From Verrucomicrobiota bacterium (GTDB lineage Bacteria; Verrucomicrobiota; Verrucomicrobiia; Verrucomicrobiales; DEV007), in assembly GCA_003402735.1 (NCBI GenBank), contig QQNE01000032.1:1-43261 (forward strand): DNA of 43,261 nt, written 5' to 3'. Positions 15,863 through 24,504 of the stretch are shown in pieces (positions within the stretch are counted from its first letter, which is position 1; every line of letters begins with the position of its first letter). Both the position numbers and the translations under genes were made by a program. The notes beneath the pieces were generated by a model. The model saw only the letters and a list, made by a program, of their open reading frames with translations. It did no database searches and was not told where the DNA came from.

Positions 15863-17215
15863 ATGAACCTGACCTCCGATCCAATCCCCTCCCTGATCCG
15901 GCGCATCGCCCTGCCGGCCAGCATCGGTTTCTTTTTCAACACCATGTTCAACTTCGTTGACACTTGGTTCGCCGGCAAAATTTCGACCGATGCCCTGGCG
16001 GCGCTCTCCCTTTCCTTCCCCGTGTTTTTCCTGATCCTGGCCTCCGGCAGCGGACTGAACCAGGGAACTACTGCCCTGATCGCCAATGCGTTGGGCCGGG
16101 AAGAAAAGCGCGAGGCGGCCCTCCTCCTGATCCAGTCCATCCTCTTTGCCCTGGCCATTTCCGCCCTGCTGACCGTCGTCGGGCTCTGCGCCGCCCCGAG
16201 CCTGTTCCGGTTGCTGGGCGCGGAGGGAGATTACCTGCGGATGTCCCTGGAATACATGAACGTGGTGATGGCCGGAACGGTGTTCTTCATCCTCCAGATG
16301 ACGCTCAATGCCCTGCTCAACGCCCGCGGAGAAACCCGGGTCTTTCGCAACGTCCTCATCGGCGGCTTTCTCCTCAATCTGGGCTTCGACCCCTGGTTTC
16401 TCTACGGCGGCGCCAGTCTTCCCCCGATGGGCATCGCGGGCATCGCCCTCGCCACCGTTTTGGTGCAATTCCTGGGGTGCGTCTACCTCCTCCTCCATCT
16501 TCGGCGGACGGACCTTCTGCAGTCTGTCGAGCCCTCCTTTTTCGCGCCCCACTGGAAACAGCTTCGCGAGATCGCCCAACAATCCGTCCCGGCCGGACTC
16601 AACATGCTCACCGTCGCCCTGGGCATTTTTGTGATCACTTGGTTTGCCAGTCGCTTCGGCAAGGAACCGGTGGCGGGCTACGGGATCGCCACCCGCATCG
16701 AACAGATGATTCTCCTGCCCACCATCGGTCTGAACTTCGCGGTGCTCTCCCTGTCAGGACAAAACTACGGCGCCGGCCGCATCGACCGGATCCGCCTCTC
16801 CTGGCACACCTCTCTCAAGTGGGGCCTGAGCCTGATGACAGCAGGAGGGGTGATCCTCGCCTGCCTCCGGGCGCCGCTGATGGCCCAGTTCAGCACGGAC
16901 CCAAAGGTGATCGCACACGGCACCAACTACCTCGGCATCGCTGCCCTGACCCTACCCGCCTATCCGATCCTCTTTCAGACCGTTTTCCTGTTGCAGGGAA
17001 TGAAGCGTCCGCTCTTTGGCCTGCTCCTCGGCCTCTACCGACAGTTCGCCGCCCCCGCCCTGGCCTTCTGGGGCCTTGCCTTCGGACTCGGCTTGGGCAC
17101 CTGGGGCATCTGGTGGGGCATCCACTTGGTGACCTGGAGCGCGGCGGCCATCGCGTTCTGGCGGGGACACCACATTCTAAACCGCAACATGGAAGGCCGG
17201 GCGGGAAACCCCTAA
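15863..17215 (+). CDS. MATE family efflux transporter
   Basis: A 450-residue membrane protein with about 12 hydrophobic segments, the normal MATE size. It exchanges Na+ or H+ for drugs or other metabolites across the inner membrane. Family features include IGFFFNTMFNFVDTWFAGK, ALAALSLSFPVF, GLNQGTTALIANALG in the first half, and VPAGLNMLTVALGIFVITWF, GYGIATRIEQMILLPTIGLN and SLSGQNYGAGR in the second half, the two-fold repeat typical of MATE proteins. ATG 15863 is selected because the 37 upstream codons are highly basic and cover the hairpin region. Specific substrate unknown. A strong hairpin surrounds its stop codon. Confidence 0.9.
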   Translation: MNLTSDPIPSLIRRIALPASIGFFFNTMFNFVDTWFAGKISTDALAALSLSFPVFFLILASGSGLNQGTTALIANALGREEKREAALLLIQSILFALAISALLTVVGLCAAPSLFRLLGAEGDYLRMSLEYMNVVMAGTVFFILQMTLNALLNARGETRVFRNVLIGGFLLNLGFDPWFLYGGASLPPMGIAGIALATVLVQFLGCVYLLLHLRRTDLLQSVEPSFFAPHWKQLREIAQQSVPAGLNMLTVALGIFVITWFASRFGKEPVAGYGIATRIEQMILLPTIGLNFAVLSLSGQNYGAGRIDRIRLSWHTSLKWGLSLMTAGGVILACLRAPLMAQFSTDPKVIAHGTNYLGIAALTLPAYPILFQTVFLLQGMKRPLFGLLLGLYRQFAAPALAFWGLAFGLGLGTWGIWWGIHLVTWSAAAIAFWRGHHILNRNMEGRAGNP

Positions 17216-17226
17216 CCCGCCCGGCC
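17195..17226 (+). terminator. 11-bp GC hairpin with the MATE stop codon in its loop
   Basis: GGCCGGGCGGG (17195-17205) pairs perfectly with CCCGCCCGGCC (17216-17226). The 10-base loop AAACCCCTAA ends with the TAA stop of the MATE gene (17213-17215). No T-run follows. It probably limits read-through into the DUF1028 gene or protects the 3' end of the mRNA. Confidence 0.6.
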
Positions 17227-17285
17227 CTGCCATGCATGTTGCGAGGCGTGGCTGCCCGCGAACACAATCCGAATAAGCAATCTGC

Positions 17286-18023
17286 ATGCCAAACACACCC
17301 ATCCCGCGAAAGATCATCACGAAGCTCTTTTTCTGTCTCTTTTTCGTGCACTCGGTTGCCGCTGCGGCCCCCAAGGTGACCACCTTTTCCATCATCGCTC
17401 GCGACCCGGCCACGGGCGAGATCGGCATCGCCGTGCAATCGCGCGTCCCCGCAGTGGGTTCGATCGTGCCCTGGGCCCAGGCAAGTGCGGGGGCCATCGC
17501 CACCCAGGCTGCGGCCAATGTTTCGTTTGGCCACCTCGGGCTGGTCCTGTTGCGGGAGCGAATCCCCCCGGACCGATCCCTCGAGATTCTTCTCAAGGAC
17601 GATCCGGACCGGGAGCAGCGCCAACTGGCCCTGATCGATGCCGCGGGACACTGCGCCGCGTTCACCGGTTCCGAATGCGTCCCGTTCGCCGGGCACCTCA
17701 CGGGTCCGAATTTCGCCGTCCAAGGAAACCTGTTGGCCGGACCCGAAGTGCTCGAGGCGATGGCGCAGGCCTTTGAATCGAGCGAAGGGGATCTGTCCGA
17801 CCGACTGATCGCGGCCCTGCGAGCCGGCCAAGCAGAGGGGGGAGACCGACGCGGCAAACAATCCGCGGCCCTGATGGTGGTCCGGGAAGGATGGGGCTAC
17901 GGCGGACTGAACGACCGCTACCGGGACCTCCGGGTCGACGATCACCCGGACCCGATCGAGGAGCTGTCACGAATTTTGCAGGTGCACCGAACCCTCTTCC
18001 CGAGTCCCGTGCCGATTCGGTAG
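17286..18023 (+). CDS. Exported DUF1028 protein
   Basis: A 245-residue protein with a signal peptide (FFCLFFVHSVAAAA). The DUF1028 signature is clear: TFSIIARDPATGEIGIAVQS, VPAVGSIVPWAQASAGAIATQA, NVSFGHLGLVLL, then FAVQGNLLAGPEVLEAM, RLIAALRAGQAEGGDRRGKQSAAL and YGGLNDRYRDLRVDDH. Structurally the family resembles Ntn hydrolases and some members carry an extra peptidoglycan-binding domain; this one does not. Enzymatic function is unproven. Stop codon is TAG, showing that TAG terminates normally here. No operon partner: a terminator hairpin lies before it and aspS converges after about 96 bases. Confidence 0.88.
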   Translation: MPNTPIPRKIITKLFFCLFFVHSVAAAAPKVTTFSIIARDPATGEIGIAVQSRVPAVGSIVPWAQASAGAIATQAAANVSFGHLGLVLLRERIPPDRSLEILLKDDPDREQRQLALIDAAGHCAAFTGSECVPFAGHLTGPNFAVQGNLLAGPEVLEAMAQAFESSEGDLSDRLIAALRAGQAEGGDRRGKQSAALMVVREGWGYGGLNDRYRDLRVDDHPDPIEELSRILQVHRTLFPSPVPIR

Positions 18024-18119
18024 GAGGTCGAGGAGAGGACCTTCCAAACTGGTGCGAAGCCCAACTTCCAGATCCCAGTCCCCTCCCGAAACGACGCCCT
18101 TCGCGACGTCCTGAGCAAC

Positions 18120-19913
18120 TCAGTCCTTCTTCTTCTCCTGAAAGGTCGACTTGACGTAGAGTTCGCGAAGCTGCTTGAAGTCGACCTCCGCCGGGCTGTC
18201 GGACATAAGATCGGTTCCCTTGTTGTTCTTGGGGAAGGCGATGACCTCCCGGATGCTGGATTCACCGGCGATGAGCATCACGAGACGATCCAGCCCGAGG
18301 GCGATGCCACCGTGGGGCGGTGCGCCGAAGCGGAACGCGGTGAGGATGTGGCTGAAATTGGCCTGTTGTTCCTCCTCACTGATGCCGAGGATCGTGAAGA
18401 GCTTGGCCTGGAGGCCTTGCTCGTGAATCCGGATGCTGCCGCCGCCGATCTCCACGCCGTTCAAGACCACGTCGTAGGCATCGGCCCTCACCTTGCCATA
18501 ATTGGACTCGTCCTCGAGAAGGGCCACGTCTTCCGCTTTGGGCCGGGTGAACGGATGATGCACCGCCGCCCATTTCCCTTCCTCCGCGTCATAGGCCAGC
18601 AGCGGGAAATCGGTGACCCAGAGGAAGTTCAAGGCGGTGTTGCCCTCGAGAATCCCCTGCATGCCACAGACTTCCGTCCGGAGCCGACCCAGGACGTTGC
18701 AGACGACGTCCCATTTGTCGCACCCGAAGAGGATGAGATCCCCTTCCTCAATCCCGAGCCGGGTCTGGAGCGCCGTTCGCTCAGCCTCACCAAAAAACTT
18801 CACGATGGGAGATTTCCACTCACCGCCTTCCACTTTGATGTAGGCGAGACCGCCCGCGCCCGCTTCCTTGGCCACCTCCTCGAGGCGCTTGACCTGGCCG
18901 GTGGTGATTCCGGCAAAGCCCTTGGCGTTGATGGCGCGGACCACGCCACCGCCCTCGGCGGCGCGTTGGAACACGCCGAATTTGCTGCCCACGAAAACCT
19001 CGGTGAGATCGATGATCTCGAGACCGTAACGGGTGTCCGGACGATCGACCCCAAACCGATCCATCGCTTCCTGATAGGTCATCCGGGGAAACTTCTTGGG
19101 GATCTTGACCTCGATCCCTTTGGCGAACGCCTGCGCAAGGATTCCCTCGATCAGGACGAAAATATCTTCCTGGGTGATGAAGGAGGCCTCGATATCGACC
19201 TGGGTAAACTCCGGCTGACGGTCCGCCCGGAGATCCTCGTCCCGGAAACAGCGGGCGATCTGGAAATACCGCTCCACGCCCGCCACCATGAGCAACTGCT
19301 TGTATTGCTGCGGCGCCTGGGGCAAAGCGTAGAACTTGCCGGGACTGAGGCGACTGGGCACCAGAAAGTCGCGGGCCCCTTCCGGAGTGCTCTTGGAGAG
19401 GACCGGGGTCTCCACCTCGACGAATCCATTTTTGTCCAGGTGATCCCGCACCGCCTTGGTGACCCGATGACGGAGCCGAAGATTCTCACGGAGCCGCGGA
19501 CGGCGGAGGTCGAGGTAGCGGTATTTCATCCGCAAATCCTCATTCGAGAGCTCCTTGTCGAGCTGGAAGGGAAGAACGTCCGCCTTGTTGAGGACGCGCA
19601 ATTCCCTCACCACCACCTCCACCTCACCGGTGTCGATGTTCGGGTTCACCGTGGTCTGTCCATTGAACTCCGGGCGCTCGGAGACCACGCCGACGATTTG
19701 AATGACGTCCTCCTGCCGCAATTTGTGGCTCAGTTCCGCCACCTCCGGATGTTCCTCGGACTTGAAGACGATCTGGGTCACCCCCTCACGATCCCGCAAA
19801 TCCGTAAAAATGACGCCGGCATGGTCGCGGTTCGAATTGACCCAGCCTACCATGGTGACGGTTTTGCCGACGTGAGACTTTCGCAACTCGTTGCAGTGAT
19901 GGGTGCGGAACAT
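18120..19913 (-). CDS. aspS: Aspartyl-tRNA synthetase (bacterial type)
   Basis: 597 residues, normal for the bacterial enzyme with a GAD insertion. An N-terminal OB fold (MVGWVNSNRDHAGVIFTDLRD) binds the anticodon. Class II catalytic motifs follow: FVEVETPVLSKSTPEGARDF, LPQAPQQYKQLLMVAG, CFRDEDLRADRQPEFTQVD (motif 2), then the GAD domain, and GIALGLDRLVMLIAGE (motif 3). ATG 19913 gives the family N-terminus MFRTHHCNELR; ten extra codons upstream overlap the hisS end and are rejected. Lies 7 bases after hisS, an arrangement common in bacteria. The charged tail ends KKKD. Whether it is discriminating or also charges tRNA-Asn cannot be told by eye. Confidence 0.96.
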   Translation of the reverse strand: MFRTHHCNELRKSHVGKTVTMVGWVNSNRDHAGVIFTDLRDREGVTQIVFKSEEHPEVAELSHKLRQEDVIQIVGVVSERPEFNGQTTVNPNIDTGEVEVVVRELRVLNKADVLPFQLDKELSNEDLRMKYRYLDLRRPRLRENLRLRHRVTKAVRDHLDKNGFVEVETPVLSKSTPEGARDFLVPSRLSPGKFYALPQAPQQYKQLLMVAGVERYFQIARCFRDEDLRADRQPEFTQVDIEASFITQEDIFVLIEGILAQAFAKGIEVKIPKKFPRMTYQEAMDRFGVDRPDTRYGLEIIDLTEVFVGSKFGVFQRAAEGGGVVRAINAKGFAGITTGQVKRLEEVAKEAGAGGLAYIKVEGGEWKSPIVKFFGEAERTALQTRLGIEEGDLILFGCDKWDVVCNVLGRLRTEVCGMQGILEGNTALNFLWVTDFPLLAYDAEEGKWAAVHHPFTRPKAEDVALLEDESNYGKVRADAYDVVLNGVEIGGGSIRIHEQGLQAKLFTILGISEEEQQANFSHILTAFRFGAPPHGGIALGLDRLVMLIAGESSIREVIAFPKNNKGTDLMSDSPAEVDFKQLRELYVKSTFQEKKKD

Positions 19914-19920
19914 GGTAGAA

Positions 19921-21195
19921 TCAGGTATCAGATGAACGGCCAAGAAGTTTGGACAGCACGCTCAGCAGCGCACCGGTCTCGCAAAGGGTTTCAGAACGAT
20001 CGGACATCGCCTTGATCGAGACCGAATCCGCGGTGCCGCCATAGATGACGGCAAACCGCGCCATCGCCTCTTCGGCAGCAGCAAATTGCTTGCCCACGGC
20101 GCGCGGCGTCAGGCAGTAGTCGATGCGCAACCCGGCCCGCCGCAAGGCTTGCACGCCGGCCAAAGCCTCGTCGCGTCGGCTTTCATTCCCGACAATCACG
20201 AACGCATCCGAGCTGCGGCGGGTCCCCAACCAATCCTCGAGTCGCGCCTTCGCGTGTGGCGTTTCCTCGATGAAATTTCCGATGACGACGTCGCCCATGG
20301 CAAACCCACAAGCGGCGAGTTCGACGCCCCCGATCAAGTTCACCAGGTTGTCATAACGTCCCCCACCGGCCACCGCGCGCATCCCCTTGCCGATGTCAAA
20401 AACCTCAAAGACGGTTCCCGTGTAGTAGGCCAAACCTCGGACGATTCCGAGATCCCACTCCAAGAAACCATCCATCCCGCGCGCGGCGAGGTTCCGGGAA
20501 ATCGCGGTGGCCCGGGGGGAAACATCCTCGGTCCGAGCCATGAAGGCGCGCACTTCGTCGAGAGTCGTGCCCGCTGCGGCCAATTGCGCCGCCGTTTTCG
20601 ACTCCTCTTCCCGGCCAAGTTTGTCGACCGCCTTCAAGACGTCGGTCGCCGCTTCGCCAGAGATGCCGCGTTGCGCCAGCCATTCCATCCAGGCGGTGCG
20701 GTCGCTCAACCGGATCGCGAAATCTCCCTCGCGAAAGCCGAACTCCAACATGACGTCGATCGCCATGGCCACCAATTCCGCGTCCGCCTGCTCCGAAGGT
20801 TCCCCGAGCACGTCGCAATTGAACTGGTAAAACTCGCGCAACCTCCCCTTCGAGGACCGCTCAAATCGGAAGAACGGGCCGATCGAAAACCACTTCATCG
20901 GCTTGCGGTAATCGCGTTGCCGGGCCGCGGCCATTCGCGCCAGGCTCGGCGTCAATTCCGGACGCATCGCCACCTCGCGATCCCCCTTGTCCACAAAGTG
21001 AAAGAGCTGCTCCGTGATCTCCTCCCCGCTCTTGCGCCGATACAAATCCGTCCGCTCCAGGATCGGCGCCTCGTATTCCGCGAAATGATAGCGCGCAGCC
21101 ACCCGACGCCACGTGTCGAACACGTAGTTTCGCAGGTCGCAAACCTCCGGATAGAAATCCCGGAAGCCGGGCAATTTCTCCAGCTTTTCCGCCAT
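19921..21195 (-). CDS. hisS: Histidyl-tRNA synthetase
   Basis: 424 residues, usual size. Class II features: LPGFRDFYPE at the N-terminus, APILERTDLYRRKSGEEI, MRPELTPSLARM, GPFFRFERSSKGRLREFYQF (motif 2 and following), the histidine-binding GLAYYTGTVFEVFD, and GGGRYDNLV. The C-terminal anticodon-binding domain starts near FVIVGNES. ATG 21195 (MAEKLEKLPGF) is preferred; ATG 21234 would add 13 residues and ATG 21297 more, without any better ribosome site. Forms an operon with aspS. A strong stem-loop (21263-21287) lies in its 5' region. Confidence 0.95.
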   Translation of the reverse strand: MAEKLEKLPGFRDFYPEVCDLRNYVFDTWRRVAARYHFAEYEAPILERTDLYRRKSGEEITEQLFHFVDKGDREVAMRPELTPSLARMAAARQRDYRKPMKWFSIGPFFRFERSSKGRLREFYQFNCDVLGEPSEQADAELVAMAIDVMLEFGFREGDFAIRLSDRTAWMEWLAQRGISGEAATDVLKAVDKLGREEESKTAAQLAAAGTTLDEVRAFMARTEDVSPRATAISRNLAARGMDGFLEWDLGIVRGLAYYTGTVFEVFDIGKGMRAVAGGGRYDNLVNLIGGVELAACGFAMGDVVIGNFIEETPHAKARLEDWLGTRRSSDAFVIVGNESRRDEALAGVQALRRAGLRIDYCLTPRAVGKQFAAAEEAMARFAVIYGGTADSVSIKAMSDRSETLCETGALLSVLSKLLGRSSDT

Positions 21196-21262
21196 GGGTT
21201 GGGGGCCGTGAAAGTGCTTGGTCAGGATGGGCATTTCAAGCGGTTTCTTGGACCGCGTTTCG

Positions 21263-21287
21263 GGAGTCAGCCCTCGCAACTGACTCC
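21263..21287 (-). promoter_or_regulatory. Stem-loop in the hisS 5' region
   Basis: GGAGTCAG (21263-21270) and CTGACTCC (21280-21287) form a perfect 8-bp stem with a 9-base loop, 68 bases before the chosen hisS start. No T-run follows, and it shows no T-box signature. It could end the upstream small-gene transcript or act in the hisS-aspS leader. Confidence 0.4.
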
Positions 21288-21351
21288 TAACCCGCATTTC
21301 TCAAGGATCGCGTCGCGAGGCACCGCCAAGTGGCATTGCCTGCAAGGCGGG

Positions 21352-21498
21352 CTAAGGCTTCGCCAGGACATACCCCAGCCAGATGCAGAAAATCAACACC
21401 ACCCCGAACCAGTGCGGCGGGGCCGGCAACGGAATCCCGAACCGCCCGCAAATCGCACCGATCGCCAACGCGATGACCACAGCGATCCCTTGCTTCAT
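21352..21498 (-). CDS. XapX-domain small membrane protein
   Basis: A 48-residue protein with two hydrophobic segments. It reads MKQGIAVVIALAIGAICGRF, then IPLPAPPHWFGVV and FCIWLGYVLAKP. This fits the XapX (DUF1427) pattern: a glycine-rich helix, the loop LP-x-PAPP, and a second helix ending G-Y-x-L. The family has no established function; the name comes from the E. coli xapX gene near xanthosine uptake genes. ATG 21498 gives the family start; 14 upstream in-frame codons are ignored. It lies upstream of hisS on the same strand, separated by about 156 bases. Confidence 0.7.
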   Translation of the reverse strand: MKQGIAVVIALAIGAICGRFGIPLPAPPHWFGVVLIFCIWLGYVLAKP

Positions 21499-21540
21499 CT
21501 CTGGGCATGATCCCGACTTATGACGACTCCGCAACCTCAA

Positions 21541-21735
21541 CGAATCCTCTCAAAAAAAATCGCGAACCCGGATCCCGGGATCGCAAAATTTTGAAAATTT
21601 GCCTGGATTGTTTAAGGTCTGGCATATATTCAGGTTCATCGACTTCTTAAGTATGACTATCAATCAGTGCGCATTTTCTACGCATTGATCCTCTTTTCCT
21701 CACGTCAAAACCGTTCGTTCAGGCCTTTTCCCCCG
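21541..21735 (+). promoter_or_regulatory. AT-rich upstream region with palindromes
   Basis: This stretch before the caspase-like gene is much richer in A+T than its surroundings. It holds a 12-base palindrome GATCCCGGGATC (21571-21582) and, directly after, CAAAATTTTG (21584-21593). TATATT at 21625-21630 is a possible -10 box, but the nearest -35-like hexamers (TTGCCT 21599, TTGTTT 21608) are poorly spaced. I take it as a promoter region without fixing the site. Confidence 0.3.
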
Positions 21736-24504
21736 ATGTCCCTCTCGTTCCCCCGCCTTTTTCTCGCGATTCTGTGGAGCGTCTCTCCCTTCCTTTGCCG
21801 GGTCGCGTCCGGTGAACCACTCCCTCTCGAGCAAGCCATCGAGCAGGCCTGGAAATGCGAGGTTGAGGTGTTTCCTGAGGAACGGGACATCCATACGCCC
21901 GAAGGATATCGGATTCTCAATTCCCCCGGGGAGTCCGCGAAGGTTCTGAAGCGGATGACGAGGGAAGCTTCGGTCGGGATCAAGGCGGTGCTGACTCTGG
22001 CGGACGGCTCGAAGGTTTACATTTCCGGCTGGAGTTGGGACCACGCCAGCCAGGGCACCGTTCCCACCTGGATTCGCCCTCTCGGACAGGGGACATTCGC
22101 CGGGACCGCCCCCACCCCGGAGACGGAGGCCACCGCGCCTGAGGAGCCCGCAAGTCCGGCAGCACCGACCGCCGCGGCCCAGCCCGCAGCGGAATCCGGG
22201 ATCCGGCCGACGGATGTCGAGAAACCCGGCGCCTTCCATGTCCTCCTGCTCGGCAACGGTCGATATTCCTTGCGGAACCCCGCGCAAGTCAGCCTGGACC
22301 TGCCCACCGTGGAGAACGACATCAAACTTCTCACCGGGGCCTTCCAACAGTCTGGCGGACAAGTTCAGACCCTGGTGGACGGCGATCGCGCCCAGATGCT
22401 TGAAACGATTGAGCGGGTTGTGACCGGACTGGCCCCCATCGACAGCCTCGTGATCTACTACACGGGCCACGCCGTTCAGGTGGCCGGAAAGAATTTCCTC
22501 TCACCGGCCGGCGTCAGCTTTGTCGATCGGGATCAGGCGAAAGCCACTTCCATCCCGGTGGATCACATCATGAGTCTCCTGGCCGGAAAGCCGCACCGAT
22601 TCAGTGCCCTGCTTCTCGATGCGAGCCGCTCCAATCCGTTCAATCACGTCGACTCCTCGACCCACCTCTCCCGGTTCATCGCCTCGATCCGGGCGGTGGC
22701 GGCTCTCAGTCCGACCGGCCTTGCCGAAGTCAAGTCCAGCCCGAGCACTCTCGTCGCCTGCTCGGCCAGTCCGGGCACGGTCGTCCCTCCGACCGCGGTT
22801 CCGGAGCCCAACACCCCCTTCGCCAAGGCTCTCGCCGCCTCCCTCCCGGGGAATGGCGAATTCCGCGAGATTCTCGATCGGACGACCCGCCTGGTGAATG
22901 ATTGGACTGCAGGGGCGCAGGTGCCGTGGCGGGGCAGCGATTCCGCGCCCCTGTTTTTTCCACAGATTCCCTGCCGAAAAATCGCTGCCCCTGACGAGGA
23001 CCTGCGCCTTGCCGGGAGCCTCATCGCCGATGACATCGAGAAGGGATTCCCCCTGGCTCTGGCGCGCCTCGCGCGATCGTTGCGAAACCGCCCATCGAAC
23101 AATCCGTCCACCGCCGCATTGCTCTATCTCCTCAGCTATCAGGCCGTTCCGGTTCCGCTGCAGTCGTGGGGTCCGTTCAAGCCGAAGGCTTCCGAGTTCG
23201 CTCCCGGCTTGAAGGCCTCGATCGATGGAACCTACATCGGCCTGCTCCCGGCCAAGGGTGAGACCCCGGCTCTGATCCTCAACCGGTTCACCGGAGAACA
23301 GGTCAGCGGCGTCGAAGACACGTTTGCGCCGTCTCTCGATGCCACCGTGGCCCTCCAGGAACCCGGCCAACTCCGGTCCGGAGACGGACAACCGCTCAGC
23401 ACCTGGTCGGTCCACCGGGCGGCCTGGGATGGCGGGCAGACCGACGCTGTTCCGGCGGATCCCCGGGCCACCTCGCCGATCCTCAAGCGCGGGAAGATCG
23501 TGGCCTCCTATCACGACGAGGGCCTCGAGCGGGTCTATCTCGCCACCTTGGAGAACGGAAAATCAGGCTCGGGCCTGTTTTTCTCCGAATACGCCCTCAC
23601 CCCGCCGATCAATTCGCTAGAATCGATGCGACGGGAGCGGGCCACCGCCCTGGCCCCTGCCCTGGAGGGGAGCGAGCCCCTCCAACTGGCGGCAGCGAAG
23701 GATTCCGGCTGGCAACTCCTGCTCAACCGGGAGGGCCATGTCACCCTGACCAACCCACCCGAGACGAAGCTCTATGAGCGGACCGATGGTTTGCTCGACG
23801 ACTGGTTGATCAACGACACCTGCGGCGCGATTCTCCTTCTGTATCGGGATCAGATCGAAGTCATCGGCACGGACGGAAAACTGCTCTGGACCATGGCCAC
23901 GCCTTGGCCGGTCGACCACCGGGGCACCCTCCTGGCCTTTTCTCCCGCGTTTCAGCGAATTTTTGCGGCGCATGCACCGGAGTCCGCGGATCAGGCGCAA
24001 TCCGCGATTGTGGCCATCGACAGCAAACGCCGTGAAGTCATCGCCCCGGGTCGGACCGTGGAGGGTTATGCCCAATTCGCCGCGATGTCAGGCGACGGCG
24101 AGTGGTTTTTCTTCTACGACAAGACCCGCCGTCTCCGGATGTGGGACAGCTTCACCGGTGGCCAGCAACTCGACCTCCCCAGCACCCGCGTCCCGATGCC
24201 GCTGCCGATTCCGGGAAGGGTTTGCGCGACCGATCCCCTGGCCTTGCCAAGTTTCCACGCGCTCAATCCGCCGCTCATCGGTCACCTGCCGGAAAGCTAC
24301 AATGCCCCGCTCTGGCTTCCGGACTTGGCCGAAGCGTTGGCCGGGTTCCGCGTCACCAACGATGGCACCTTGGAATGGCTGCCCAACGCCACCCAGAAAC
24401 TGAGGGAGGTGGCCAAATCCATGAACAAGCAGACCCGCGACACTCACGCCGGAGAGTGGGCGGTCTGGTTTCTGGAAAACCGTCTCAGGGCCCTTCCACG
24501 CTAA
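21736..24504 (+). CDS. Exported caspase-fold protein with Ser in place of catalytic Cys
   Basis: A 922-residue protein. Signal peptide about residues 1-27 (LFLAILWSVSPFLCRVASG). Residues about 30-125 are a small domain, then a Pro/Ala-rich linker. Residues about 160-420 match the peptidase C14 p20 fold: HVLLLGNGRY, ENDIKLLTGAFQQSGGQV, SLVIYYTGHAVQ (His245), and LLLDASRSNPF. Active orthocaspases have DACRNNPF, so Ser297 sits where Cys is expected, 52 residues after the His. The rest (about 470-920) is a repeated beta-rich region (GTDGKLLWTM, MSGDGEWFFFYDKTRRLRMWD) recalling a WD-like propeller. ATG 21736 starts the signal peptide; the 23 upstream codons are rejected. Likely a pseudo-enzyme scaffold or a serine variant in the periplasm. 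Its end overlaps tsaD by 20 bases. Confidence 0.75.
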   Translation: MSLSFPRLFLAILWSVSPFLCRVASGEPLPLEQAIEQAWKCEVEVFPEERDIHTPEGYRILNSPGESAKVLKRMTREASVGIKAVLTLADGSKVYISGWSWDHASQGTVPTWIRPLGQGTFAGTAPTPETEATAPEEPASPAAPTAAAQPAAESGIRPTDVEKPGAFHVLLLGNGRYSLRNPAQVSLDLPTVENDIKLLTGAFQQSGGQVQTLVDGDRAQMLETIERVVTGLAPIDSLVIYYTGHAVQVAGKNFLSPAGVSFVDRDQAKATSIPVDHIMSLLAGKPHRFSALLLDASRSNPFNHVDSSTHLSRFIASIRAVAALSPTGLAEVKSSPSTLVACSASPGTVVPPTAVPEPNTPFAKALAASLPGNGEFREILDRTTRLVNDWTAGAQVPWRGSDSAPLFFPQIPCRKIAAPDEDLRLAGSLIADDIEKGFPLALARLARSLRNRPSNNPSTAALLYLLSYQAVPVPLQSWGPFKPKASEFAPGLKASIDGTYIGLLPAKGETPALILNRFTGEQVSGVEDTFAPSLDATVALQEPGQLRSGDGQPLSTWSVHRAAWDGGQTDAVPADPRATSPILKRGKIVASYHDEGLERVYLATLENGKSGSGLFFSEYALTPPINSLESMRRERATALAPALEGSEPLQLAAAKDSGWQLLLNREGHVTLTNPPETKLYERTDGLLDDWLINDTCGAILLLYRDQIEVIGTDGKLLWTMATPWPVDHRGTLLAFSPAFQRIFAAHAPESADQAQSAIVAIDSKRREVIAPGRTVEGYAQFAAMSGDGEWFFFYDKTRRLRMWDSFTGGQQLDLPSTRVPMPLPIPGRVCATDPLALPSFHALNPPLIGHLPESYNAPLWLPDLAEALAGFRVTNDGTLEWLPNATQKLREVAKSMNKQTRDTHAGEWAVWFLENRLRALPR

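Noticed and set aside
18312-20015. 567-residue plus-strand frame opposite aspS
   Set aside because: aspS on the minus strand is unmistakable; the plus-strand frame has no family features.
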